Of a stretch of 10,393 nt of DNA, positions 1 to 7,194 are shown piece after piece (the stretch's first letter is position 1; every line of letters begins with the position of its first letter). The stretch is from Spirochaetaceae bacterium. GTDB lineage: Bacteria; Spirochaetota; Spirochaetia; Treponematales; Breznakiellaceae. The translations under genes and the position numbers were made by a program. Location: positions 1 through 10,393 of the forward strand of contig JAIRPU010000170.1 of NCBI GenBank assembly GCA_031256815.1. Direction: 5' to 3'. The notes under the pieces were generated by a model that saw nothing but the letters and a program-made list of their open reading frames with translations, was not told the origin of the DNA and did not search any database.

Positions 1-178
1 GCGGAAAAGATAGCGCCGAAGGTCTACGAATACGGATTTTTGAAGGAATAGGAAAAATTCTCCACCAAATACTTTTGCCATGCTGTTTGCAAGGAGCTTC
101 GGAGGGCATTCAAATTCAAAATAAAGACGGCGTACAGTGGGGTTGAACAATTTTAGCCGTTTCTGTAAAATAAGGTGA
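1..178 (+). pseudogene. rimP: Probable 3' end of rimP, reading frame disrupted
   Basis: RimP is the 30S ribosome maturation factor and is the usual gene directly upstream of nusA. No intact frame runs through this stretch. The frame beginning at base 3 is open to 143 and reads like a RimP C-terminal SH3-like domain: a KDSAE...RIFEGIGK segment, then GASEGIQIQNKDGVQW. It hits TGA at 144-146. Shifting by one frame at about 143 gives LNNFSRFCKIR and a stop at 176-178, which resembles the usual RimP ending (hydrophobic-x-x-Ile-x-Arg-Ala-Lys-Leu). The frame from base 1 gives only 16 residues before TAG at 49-51. This suggests at least one indel, from pseudogenisation or sequence error. The identification rests on a weak remembered family pattern plus position; the upstream part lies outside the window. 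Confidence 0.35.
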
Positions 179-196
179 ATTTGAGTATTGGACGTG

Positions 197-225
197 AAGA
201 GAGGGCTCCAAGCCCTCTTTTTTTT
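197..225 (+). terminator. Intrinsic terminator in the nusA leader
   Basis: A perfect 7-bp GC-rich stem (201-207 with 211-217, loop CCA) extends outward with A-U and G-U pairs. It is followed directly by eight T (218-225). This is a textbook rho-independent terminator, yet it points into nusA and ends one base before that gene's Shine-Dalgarno. It may attenuate transcription entering nusA, or it may only end the upstream transcript with a nusA promoter hidden elsewhere. NusA stimulates intrinsic termination, so autoregulation here is plausible (inference). Confidence 0.8.
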
Positions 226-234
226 GGAGAGGAT

Positions 235-1671
235 ATGGCTACGAATGTGTCGGAAGCGATAGAACAATTTGTTCAGGAACGCAATATCTCTGATGATCTT
301 GCCCTGCAAATAGTTGAACATACATTACTTGCCGCATATAAAAAGAAATTCGGCTCATGCGACAACGCTGTTGTGCGTTTCGATGAAGACGGGCGTAACG
401 TTACCGTTTTTGCAAAAAAACAGGTGGTAGACGGCGTTTACGACCCTGTTACCGAAATTGAACTTGAAGAGGCAAGAACATTGAACCCCGAAGCCGATGA
501 AGGAGATGAAATCCTTATCGAGCTTGAACCAAAGGATTTTGGCCGGCACTCTGTGCAAAGCGCAAAACAGACTGTTCATCAAAATTCGCGCGAGATTCGT
601 AAGGATAGTTTGTTTTCGGAGTATAAAGACAAAGAAGGCGATATTATTATCGGATACTACCAGCGGGAGCGGAACGGGACTATCTATGTTGATTTGGGTA
701 AAATAGAGGGCGTTTTGCCCAAAAAGTTTCAGTCTCCACGCGAAATTTACCATGTAAACGACCGTATAAAAGCGCTGATACACAAAGTTGAAAAAACGCA
801 AACCGGCCTTTCTGTAGTGCTTTCGCGTACTCATACCGATTTTGTCCGGGCTATTTTTGAAATGGAAGTGCCGGAAGTTTACGACAAAACCATAGAAATT
901 CACAAAATAGTAAGAGAACCAGGTTATCGAACAAAGCTGGCCGTTTATTCAACAAATAAAGATGTTGACCCTGTGGGGAGCTGCGTTGGACCGAAAGGCG
1001 CGCGGATTCAAGCGATAATAAGAGAGCTTGAAGGCGAAAAAATTGACATTTTAAAATTCGATACTGACCCTGCGGCGTTTATAAAAAATGCGCTTTCGCC
1101 GGCGGAAGTAAAAGATGTTTATATTTTAGACGAAGCTACCCACAGGGCGCTTGCCATTGTAAACGAAAATCAACTTTCGCTTGCCATAGGCAAACAGGGG
1201 CTGAACGTGCGTTTGGCCAACAGGCTTGTTGATTGGAATATCGATGTTAAAACAGTTTCTCAGTTTGAAGAAATGGACGTTTCCGCTGAATCGCGGCGCG
1301 CTGTTTCGCGGCTTTTTGGCGATGACGAAGAAGAAATTACAAAATTAAGCGAACTGCCCGGTGCGGACGAGGCGGTTGTCGCCGCGCTTGCCAAAGCAGG
1401 CATAGAACTTATCGAAGATTTTATTGCAGCGGACGGCGAAGGCAAACTTTCTTCTGTAGAAGGAATATCCGTCCAGCAAAAAGAAGCGCTTATTGCTTTA
1501 ATTGCGGAATGTGAAGTTCCGGACGAAGAAGAATCATCTGAAGCAGAAACGGAAGAGACTCATGACGAAGTTTACGAGTGTCCGGAATGTGGCGCGGCAA
1601 TAACCATAGAAATGACAAAATGCCCGAATTGCGGTGTTGAATTAAGCTTTGAATATGAAGAAGAGGAGTAA
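235..1671 (+). CDS. nusA: Transcription termination/antitermination factor NusA with C-terminal zinc ribbon
   Basis: NusA binds RNA polymerase and nascent RNA, and modulates pausing, intrinsic termination and antitermination. The product has 478 residues. In order: RNAP-binding N-terminal domain (about 1-125); S1 domain (about 134-200); KH1 with GPKG at 252-255; KH2 with GKQG at 319-322; and a helix-hairpin-helix/acidic-repeat-like region (about 355-435). An acidic linker leads to four cysteines in two CxxC pairs (449/452 and 463/466), a zinc ribbon not present in standard NusA, and an acidic tail. ATG at 235 is chosen because GGAGAGG (226-232) precedes it and MATNVSEAIEQF matches a normal NusA beginning. 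An in-frame GTG at 175 would put the terminator hairpin inside the gene and is rejected. infB follows in the same frame, three bases after the stop. Confidence 0.96.
   Translation: MATNVSEAIEQFVQERNISDDLALQIVEHTLLAAYKKKFGSCDNAVVRFDEDGRNVTVFAKKQVVDGVYDPVTEIELEEARTLNPEADEGDEILIELEPKDFGRHSVQSAKQTVHQNSREIRKDSLFSEYKDKEGDIIIGYYQRERNGTIYVDLGKIEGVLPKKFQSPREIYHVNDRIKALIHKVEKTQTGLSVVLSRTHTDFVRAIFEMEVPEVYDKTIEIHKIVREPGYRTKLAVYSTNKDVDPVGSCVGPKGARIQAIIRELEGEKIDILKFDTDPAAFIKNALSPAEVKDVYILDEATHRALAIVNENQLSLAIGKQGLNVRLANRLVDWNIDVKTVSQFEEMDVSAESRRAVSRLFGDDEEEITKLSELPGADEAVVAALAKAGIELIEDFIAADGEGKLSSVEGISVQQKEALIALIAECEVPDEEESSEAETEETHDEVYECPECGAAITIEMTKCPNCGVELSFEYEEEE
1663..1668 (+). promoter_or_regulatory. 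Shine-Dalgarno of infB, fixing an ACG start
   Basis: GAGGAG lies in the last codons of nusA, six bases before the ACG at 1675. No other recognisable Shine-Dalgarno precedes the next possible in-frame starts. Overlap with the nusA stop suggests translational coupling. This site is the main argument for the unusual start codon. Confidence 0.65.
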
Positions 1672-1674
1672 AAT

Positions 1675-4329
1675 ACGAGCAACGAAACGGCCGAAACAAA
1701 GGCAAAACCACAAATTGAACTCATAAAGAAAACGAAAGAGCCGGCTGCGCCGCCTCCCCCTGCAGCGCCGGTATCGCAGCAGGAAAAGACAGCGCGGGTA
1801 TTTGCAAAAAAGAACACAGGCGAAGAACAAAATAACGAAAGATCCAAACCGCGCAAAAAGGTCGTTGTCGCGATAAAAAGAGGGCAGGACAGAGCCCAGG
1901 CTGCAGAAGAAGCCGCAGGGATACCTGTTCAACAGCCGCCACAGGAGCTTCCTGCGGAAGAATCCGTCCCCGCGCCCGAGAAAGTTGAAGTTGTTCCTGA
2001 AGTAGTCCCTGTTGTTCCTGAACAGGCTCCTCCGTCTTTGGAAAGCGCACAGGTAGAAAAAGAAGCGCCGCCTCCTGCACCGGCCGAACCTGCGGCGCAG
2101 GCTCCCGTTGTTTCGGCAAAACCATGGGCTATAGCGCAAAGGCCGGCGGTTCAAGTGGGTAAAGTTGGCGGACGTTATATTGGCAAACGCAATGACGGCA
2201 CAAAACCCCCTGAACGGCGGGGAAATTATGGCGCTGCGGGTTCTGTCCGAAGTGGTTTGCGGCCGGACGGCGGCCCGCGTAACGACGCTCAACGCGGTAT
2301 AAGGCAGGGCGGTAATACGGGAAGGCCTCCCGGAAGCTGGCAGCCGCAGAGGTTTGGTCCTAATGGGCAGCCAAACCGGACGCCCTATACTCCAGGCGGG
2401 CTTCGTCCGAGGGGAACGCCTGCGGCGACACTGCCCCCGCCGGGTGAAGTAAAAGGGGTTAAGCGTTCGTTTAAAGCAAAAAAACAGGTTTATAATAAAG
2501 AAAAAGAGATTGAAATGGAGGGTAAAATCCTCCAGAACAAAAAACGTGTCGTGCAAATGGCAAATCCGGTACCAAAGTCTATAGAAATTATGGAAATTGT
2601 TACCGTAGCCGAACTTGCCCGTAAGATGAACTTAAAAGCGTCTGACCTTATCGCAAAACTTATGAGCATGGGGCAGATGGTTACAATAAACCAGCAAATC
2701 GATTCCGACACAGCTGCAATTTTAGCCGCTGAATTTGGCGCGGATGTAAAAATCGTCAATCTTTATGACGAAACACTTATTGAAACCGGAATAGATGATG
2801 AAGCGGCAATGGAACCCCGTCCTCCCGTTGTAACGGTAATGGGGCACGTTGACCATGGCAAGACAAAATTACTGGACGCTATACGAAGCGCCGATGTTGC
2901 CTCCGGCGAATTTGGCGGAATAACGCAGCATATAGGCGCATACATGGTAGAAACTCCGCATGGCAGCATAACCTTTCTTGATACGCCCGGACATGAGGCG
3001 TTTACGCGAATGCGCAGCCGCGGCGCGCAGGTTACAGATATTGTTGTGCTGGTTGTTGCCGCGGATGACGGCGTTATGCCTCAAACTATAGAAGCAATAA
3101 ATCATGCCAAAGAAGCGGATGTTCCAATAATTGTAGCGGTTAATAAAATTGACAAGCCGGAAGCAAATATAGACAAAGTTAAGGCGCAGCTTTCCGAGAT
3201 TGGCTTGCAGCCGGAAGACTGGGGCGGTCAAACTATGTTTGTGCCTATTTCCGCGCTTAAAAAAGAGGGCATAAACGAACTTATTGATGCGATACTTCTG
3301 CAAGCCGAAATTCTTGATTTAAAAGCCGAATATAACCGCACGGCGGAAGGCAAAATTCTTGAATCGCGCATAGACCAGGGACGCGGCATTGTTGCCAGTA
3401 TACTCATTGAAAAAGGAACTCTTGAAGTTGGAGATTCTTTTGTGGCGGGCATTTGGCCGGGGAAAGTACGGGCATTATTTAACGATAAGGGAATAAAAGT
3501 AGGCTGCGCGACTCCTGCAATGCCGGTAGAGGTGCTTGGATTTGAAGGCATACCGAATGCCGGCGACCCAATTCAGGTTGTAGATGATGAGCGGATGGCG
3601 CGTGGATATTCAAACAAAAGGCAGGAATTAAAACGTTTTGAAGACGCAAAAAATATTCGTAAAATTACTCTGGACAACCTGCACGATACAATAAGCGCCG
3701 GCGCTATAGCCGAGTTAAAAGTTATAATAAAAGGCGATGTGCAGGGCTCTGTAGAAGCGTTAAAATCCAGTCTGGAAAAACTTTCTACAAACGAGGTGCG
3801 GCTTAATGTGATTCAGGCAATTCCAGGCGCTATAAACGAAGGCGATGTAGACCTTGCAGTGGCTTCAAACGCAATATTGATTGGATTTAACGTGCGCCCA
3901 ACGCCAAAAGCGAGAGCGCTTGCCGACCAGGAAAAAATCGATATTCGCCGTTATAACATTATCTATCGTGTTGTTGAAGAAATGCGGCAGGCAATGGAAG
4001 GCCTTTTAAAACCGGACACCAAAGAAGAAATAATAGCGCAGGTTGAAGTGCGCGAGGTATTCAAAATTTCAAAAATAGGCGTAATAGCCGGATGTTTTGT
4101 GCAATCGGGCACTGTAAAACGGGGTGCGGGGCTCAACGTTGTCCGGGACGATATTATTGTGCATACAGGTAAAATTGATTCACTTAAACGATTTAAAGAT
4201 GATGTAAAAGAAGTTTCTGCCGGTTATGAATGTGGTATATGCATAGAAGATTTTGATGATGTAAAAACCGGCGACCAGCTTGAAGTGTTTGAAGTTATCG
4301 AGATAGCAAGAAAGCTCTCCTCCACTTAA
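1675..4329 (+). CDS. infB: Translation initiation factor IF-2, probable ACG start
   Basis: IF2 is the GTPase that delivers initiator fMet-tRNA to the 30S subunit and promotes 50S joining. With ACG at 1675 it has 884 residues and begins SNETAETKAKPQIELIKKTK after the initiator, a natural IF2-like beginning. The N-terminus is Pro/Ala/Glu-rich (about 20-160), then Gly/Arg-rich (about 161-256). The IF2_N domain is at about 309-360. The G domain shows GHVDHGKT (390-397), GGIT (414-417), DTPGH (436-440), NKID (490-493) and SAL (526-528). Domain II and the C1 and C2 domains follow to the end. The frame is open from the nusA stop and contains no ATG before 2515. The first TTG (2038) has no Shine-Dalgarno and would discard 121 residues of continuous open, IF2-like sequence. 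Identity is certain; the start is the uncertain part. Confidence 0.93.
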   Translation, partial: TSNETAETKAKPQIELIKKTKEPAAPPPPAAPVSQQEKTARVFAKKNTGEEQNNERSKPRKKVVVAIKRGQDRAQAAEEAAGIPVQQPPQELPAEESVPAPEKVEVVPEVVPVVPEQAPPSLESAQVEKEAPPPAPAEPAAQAPVVSAKPWAIAQRPAVQVGKVGGRYIGKRNDGTKPPERRGNYGAAGSVRSGLRPDGGPRNDAQRGIRQGGNTGRPPGSWQPQRFGPNGQPNRTPYTPGGLRPRGTPAATLPPPGEVKGVKRSFKAKKQVYNKEKEIEMEGKILQNKKRVVQMANPVPKSIEIMEIVTVAELARKMNLKASDLIAKLMSMGQMVTINQQIDSDTAAILAAEFGADVKIVNLYDETLIETGIDDEAAMEPRPPVVTVMGHVDHGKTKLLDAIRSADVASGEFGGITQHIGAYMVETPHGSITFLDTPGHEAFTRMRSRGAQVTDIVVLVVAADDGVMPQTIEAINHAKEADVPIIVAVNKIDKPEANIDKVKAQLSEIGLQPEDWGGQTMFVPISALKKEGINELIDAILLQAEILDLKAEYNRTAEGKILESRIDQGRGIVASILIEKGTLEVGDSFVAGIWPGKVRALFNDKGIKVGCATPAMPVEVLGFEGIPNAGDPIQVVDDERMARGYSNKRQELKRFEDAKNIRKITLDNLHDTISAGAIAELKVIIKGDVQGSVEALKSSLEKLSTNEVRLNVIQAIPGAINEGDVDLAVASNAILIGFNVRPTPKARALADQEKIDIRRYNIIYRVVEEMRQAMEGLLKPDTKEEIIAQVEVREVFKISKIGVIAGCFVQSGTVKRGAGLNVVRDDIIVHTGKIDSLKRFKDDVKEVSAGYECGICIEDFDDVKTGDQLEVFEVIEIARKLSST

Positions 4330-4343
4330 GGAACTTTCGCCTT

Positions 4344-7076
4344 ATGGCTAAATCATCAAACGCCGATTCGCCGTTACTTACCCAATACAGGCGCTTAAAA
4401 AGGCAGCAGGCCGGAAATGTTCTTTTTTTTAGATTGGGCGACTTTTACGAAATGTTCGCGGAAGACGCGATTGAAGTTTCTTCACTGTTAAATCTTACAT
4501 TGACAAGCCGTAACGGGCTTCCCATGTGCGGCGTACCGTATCATTCGGCGCGGAATTATATTGCGCGGCTTTTAAAAAATGGTAAAAAAGTAGCGATTTG
4601 CGAACAACTTTCCGCCCCGCGCAAGGGTAATGCCATAATAGAACGCGATATTGTTGAAGTAATTACGCCTGGCACCACAGTAGACGAAGATTTTTTGGAA
4701 AAAGGCGATTCAAATTATCTTGCCGCGCTTTGCGGCCCGGGCGGCCCGCCGCCCCCGCGTTTTGCGTTTGCCTACATAGACCTTTCAACAGGCGAATTCG
4801 AAGCGCTTTCGTTTGACGCGCAAAACGCTACCCTCTCGCTCCGCTCTCTTCTTGAACGGCTGCAAATAAAAGAGCTTATTGTGCAGGAATCGCTTTTGAA
4901 CAGCGGTGAAACCGGCTTTGTGCTTGAAGAATGTGCCGGACTTGTAATAAACCGCTGGATGGACTGGCTTTTTGACGGCGAAAAGAGTTTTGAACTTCTT
5001 ACACGTCAATTTGGTACAGAAACTCTTAAAGGCTTTGGGTTTGAAAGAGACGCCGTGGAGATTTTGGCCGCAGGCGCTCTGCTTGAATATATTGATGGAA
5101 CGGCAAAATCTCTGCTTCCTCATATCCGTAAAATAACGCTGCGCGAGGACTCTGAATTTGTTGGCATAGACGAAGCTTCACTTAGAAATCTTGAACTTTT
5201 ACACGGAATACATGGCGGCGAAGGCTGTTCGCTTTTTGAAATAATCGATGAAACCAAAACTGCAATGGGAAAACGGCTTTTGAGACAGCGGCTTACAAGC
5301 CCTTTGCGCGATGTAAAAAAAATTAACGCCCGCGCCGCGTTTGTGGAGGCGCTTTATTGCGAGCAGGCGCTTCTCTCTGATTTGCGCGAACTTCTGGGAC
5401 GCACAGGCGATATTGAACGTCAGGTAAGCAGGCTTGCCATGCGAAAATCACACGGCAAAGATATGTTTGCGCTTAAAAACGCGCTTTCCCGTTTTAGCGC
5501 CATTGAAACTGTTATAGAAGGTTGTTCATGGAAAAAACCTCCGGCAGAAGGGGCTTGTTCAACTGAAATTCCAATTCAATATGAATCTCTGGAGGCGCGT
5601 TCTGTAGACAGCGGAACACGCGAACGGCTTGCCGAATTAAGCGCTCTGCTTGAACAGGCGCTTTGCGATGAACCTTCGGTTCTGTTTACAGAAGGCAAAC
5701 TGATTCGCAGGGGCTACAATGCTGAACTTGACAGGCTTCACCTTCTCTGTGACGGCGGAAGACAGACGCTTGAGGCCTATCTTGATGAAGAACGCGAAGC
5801 AACCGGTATTTCAAGCCTGAAAATAAAGTATAACCGGATTATTGGTTATTTTTTTGAGGTAACAAAGGCCAATATTGCAAAAATTCCGGCGCATTTTATA
5901 CGTAGGCAGAAGATTGACGGCAGAGAACGTTTTACTACCGACAGGCTTGCCGGTCTTGAATCTGAGATAAATGGCGCTTCCAGTAAAATTATAGAGCTTG
6001 AACGCGAGCTTTTTTTTGAATTGCGTGAAAGAGCCGCCGCGCTTGTGCCGGAGATTGCCGCTGCCGCGCGGCGTATTGCCGAACTTGATGTTGCGCAATC
6101 TCTTGCTACGGCGGCAACGCGCCGCGGCTGGATTCGTCCTGCCGTGGACGAACAAAACCGTCTTGTAATTATAGAAGGCCGTCATCCTGTTGTTGAATCG
6201 CGGCTTGCCCGCGGCGAATTTATTCCAAACGATACCCTGCTTGATGCGAGGGAGGAAAGTTCGAATCAAGGTTCGCCTGAAAGTTCATCTAAAAATTTGT
6301 CTGAAAATTCGCTTGAAAATTTATCTGAAGGCGCGGCGGCTCAACCTGCCTTTGCGCTTATAACAGGGCCTAATATGGCAGGTAAATCAACATATCTTCG
6401 GCAAAGCGCCTTAATTGTTATTATGGCGCAAATAGGAAGTTTTGTTCCGGCGCATTGCGCAAAGGTAGGCATTGTAGACAGAATTTATTGCCGTGTGGGC
6501 GCTTCGGACAACCTTGCGCGTGGAGAGTCCACATTTTTGGTAGAAATGAACGAAACCGCTTTTATTCTTAACACCGCTACAGAACGCAGTCTGGTTATTA
6601 TGGATGAAGTAGGGCGTGGAACGGGCACGCTGGATGGAATTTCCATTGCGCAGGCAGTAGGCGAGGCGCTGCTCAACAGGATACGGTGCCGGACGCTGTT
6701 TGCCACACACTACCATGAACTTGCCGAAATGCGTCATAAGCGTCTTGCGCAGCGTTCTATGCTGGTTGAAGAGAAAGCCGGCAAAATTATTTTCAGACGC
6801 AGGCTTGTAGAGGGGGCGGCGGCAGAATCTTATGGGCTTCATGTTGCAAGGCTTGCCGGTTTAGACGAAGCGGTGTGCCGGCGCGCCGAAAAAATTATGG
6901 AAGAGCTGCGTGGAAAAACAGCGGCTCAGCTTAAGCTTCCGCCGGAACCCCAGCTGAAAAACACGCCTTACGTGAAAAACACGCCTTACAATGAAGCTGC
7001 CGCCGTTCCGGTAAACAAAAATTTAAAAGCTGTTAAAGCGCTTGAAGGCGATTTAACGCCCTCTCTTTTTGGCTAA
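4344..7076 (+). CDS. mutS: DNA mismatch repair ATPase MutS
   Basis: MutS recognises mismatches and small loops and recruits MutL. The product has 910 residues, somewhat longer than usual. Domain I carries the mismatch-reading Phe-x-Glu in GDFYEMF (Phe34, Glu36). The connector, lever and clamp domains follow. The ATPase has Walker A GPNMAGKST (675-683), the STFLVEMNET signature, Walker B ending in Asp754-Glu755, and the FATHYHEL switch. A low-complexity insert rich in Ser, Glu and Asn occupies about 635-669, between NDTLLD and the Walker A strand, where family members have only a few residues. The C-terminus contains a duplicated KNTPY motif and ends DLTPSLFG, which could be a beta-clamp-binding peptide. 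The start follows infB by 14 bases with AAGGA at 4328-4332, a somewhat long spacing. Co-transcription with infB is inferred from the short gap. Confidence 0.97.
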   Translation: MAKSSNADSPLLTQYRRLKRQQAGNVLFFRLGDFYEMFAEDAIEVSSLLNLTLTSRNGLPMCGVPYHSARNYIARLLKNGKKVAICEQLSAPRKGNAIIERDIVEVITPGTTVDEDFLEKGDSNYLAALCGPGGPPPPRFAFAYIDLSTGEFEALSFDAQNATLSLRSLLERLQIKELIVQESLLNSGETGFVLEECAGLVINRWMDWLFDGEKSFELLTRQFGTETLKGFGFERDAVEILAAGALLEYIDGTAKSLLPHIRKITLREDSEFVGIDEASLRNLELLHGIHGGEGCSLFEIIDETKTAMGKRLLRQRLTSPLRDVKKINARAAFVEALYCEQALLSDLRELLGRTGDIERQVSRLAMRKSHGKDMFALKNALSRFSAIETVIEGCSWKKPPAEGACSTEIPIQYESLEARSVDSGTRERLAELSALLEQALCDEPSVLFTEGKLIRRGYNAELDRLHLLCDGGRQTLEAYLDEEREATGISSLKIKYNRIIGYFFEVTKANIAKIPAHFIRRQKIDGRERFTTDRLAGLESEINGASSKIIELERELFFELRERAAALVPEIAAAARRIAELDVAQSLATAATRRGWIRPAVDEQNRLVIIEGRHPVVESRLARGEFIPNDTLLDAREESSNQGSPESSSKNLSENSLENLSEGAAAQPAFALITGPNMAGKSTYLRQSALIVIMAQIGSFVPAHCAKVGIVDRIYCRVGASDNLARGESTFLVEMNETAFILNTATERSLVIMDEVGRGTGTLDGISIAQAVGEALLNRIRCRTLFATHYHELAEMRHKRLAQRSMLVEEKAGKIIFRRRLVEGAAAESYGLHVARLAGLDEAVCRRAEKIMEELRGKTAAQLKLPPEPQLKNTPYVKNTPYNEAAAVPVNKNLKAVKALEGDLTPSLFG
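6954..6989 (+). repeat. Tandem 18-bp duplication inside mutS
   Basis: Two adjacent 18-bp copies (6954-6971 and 6972-6989) differ only at their first base and encode LKNTPY then VKNTPY. The duplication keeps frame and lies in the variable linker after the ATPase, so it probably has little effect. The near identity suggests a recent slippage duplication. Confidence 0.85.
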
Positions 7077-7120
7077 ATACTTAAAATTTTTCTTGCCTTT
7101 TTCTTCTGATTAATTTTATC

Positions 7121-7176
7121 TTTACGGCATACGGCGCGGGCGCCGTAAATATACAACGTTGGCGGTAAATGCCGCC
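7121..7176. other. Two small palindromes upstream of the surface-protein gene
   Basis: The first is ACGGCG (7131-7136) pairing with CGCCGT (7141-7146), or alternatively the outer arms TTTACGGC (7121-7128) and GCCGTAAA (7142-7149). The second is GGCGG (7161-7165) pairing with CCGCC (7172-7176), ending 7 bases before the ribosome binding site. No T-run follows either, so they are not clear terminators. They could be operator or leader structures. A TTGCCT at 7093 with an A/T-rich stretch near 7115-7122 is only a weak promoter candidate. Confidence 0.4.
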
Positions 7177-7194
7177 TTAAGCCAGGAGATTAAT

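Noticed and set aside
175..234. Upstream GTG start adding 20 residues to NusA
   Set aside because: It would translate the terminator hairpin, has only a weak ribosome binding site, and the ATG at 235 gives the expected NusA N-terminus after a strong Shine-Dalgarno.
2038..2040. TTG 2038 as the infB start
   Set aside because: There is no Shine-Dalgarno before it, it lies inside a continuous Pro/Ala/Glu-rich IF2-like stretch, and 121 upstream codons are open with a good ribosome binding site at their head.
1642..2556. Long minus-strand open frame opposite infB
   Set aside because: It encodes a Phe/Arg-rich composition typical of an antisense shadow of Glu/Lys/Pro/Ala-rich coding DNA, with no family resemblance.
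7121..7149. Terminator for mutS
   Set aside because: A stem exists but no T-run follows it; the T-rich stretch lies before the stem.
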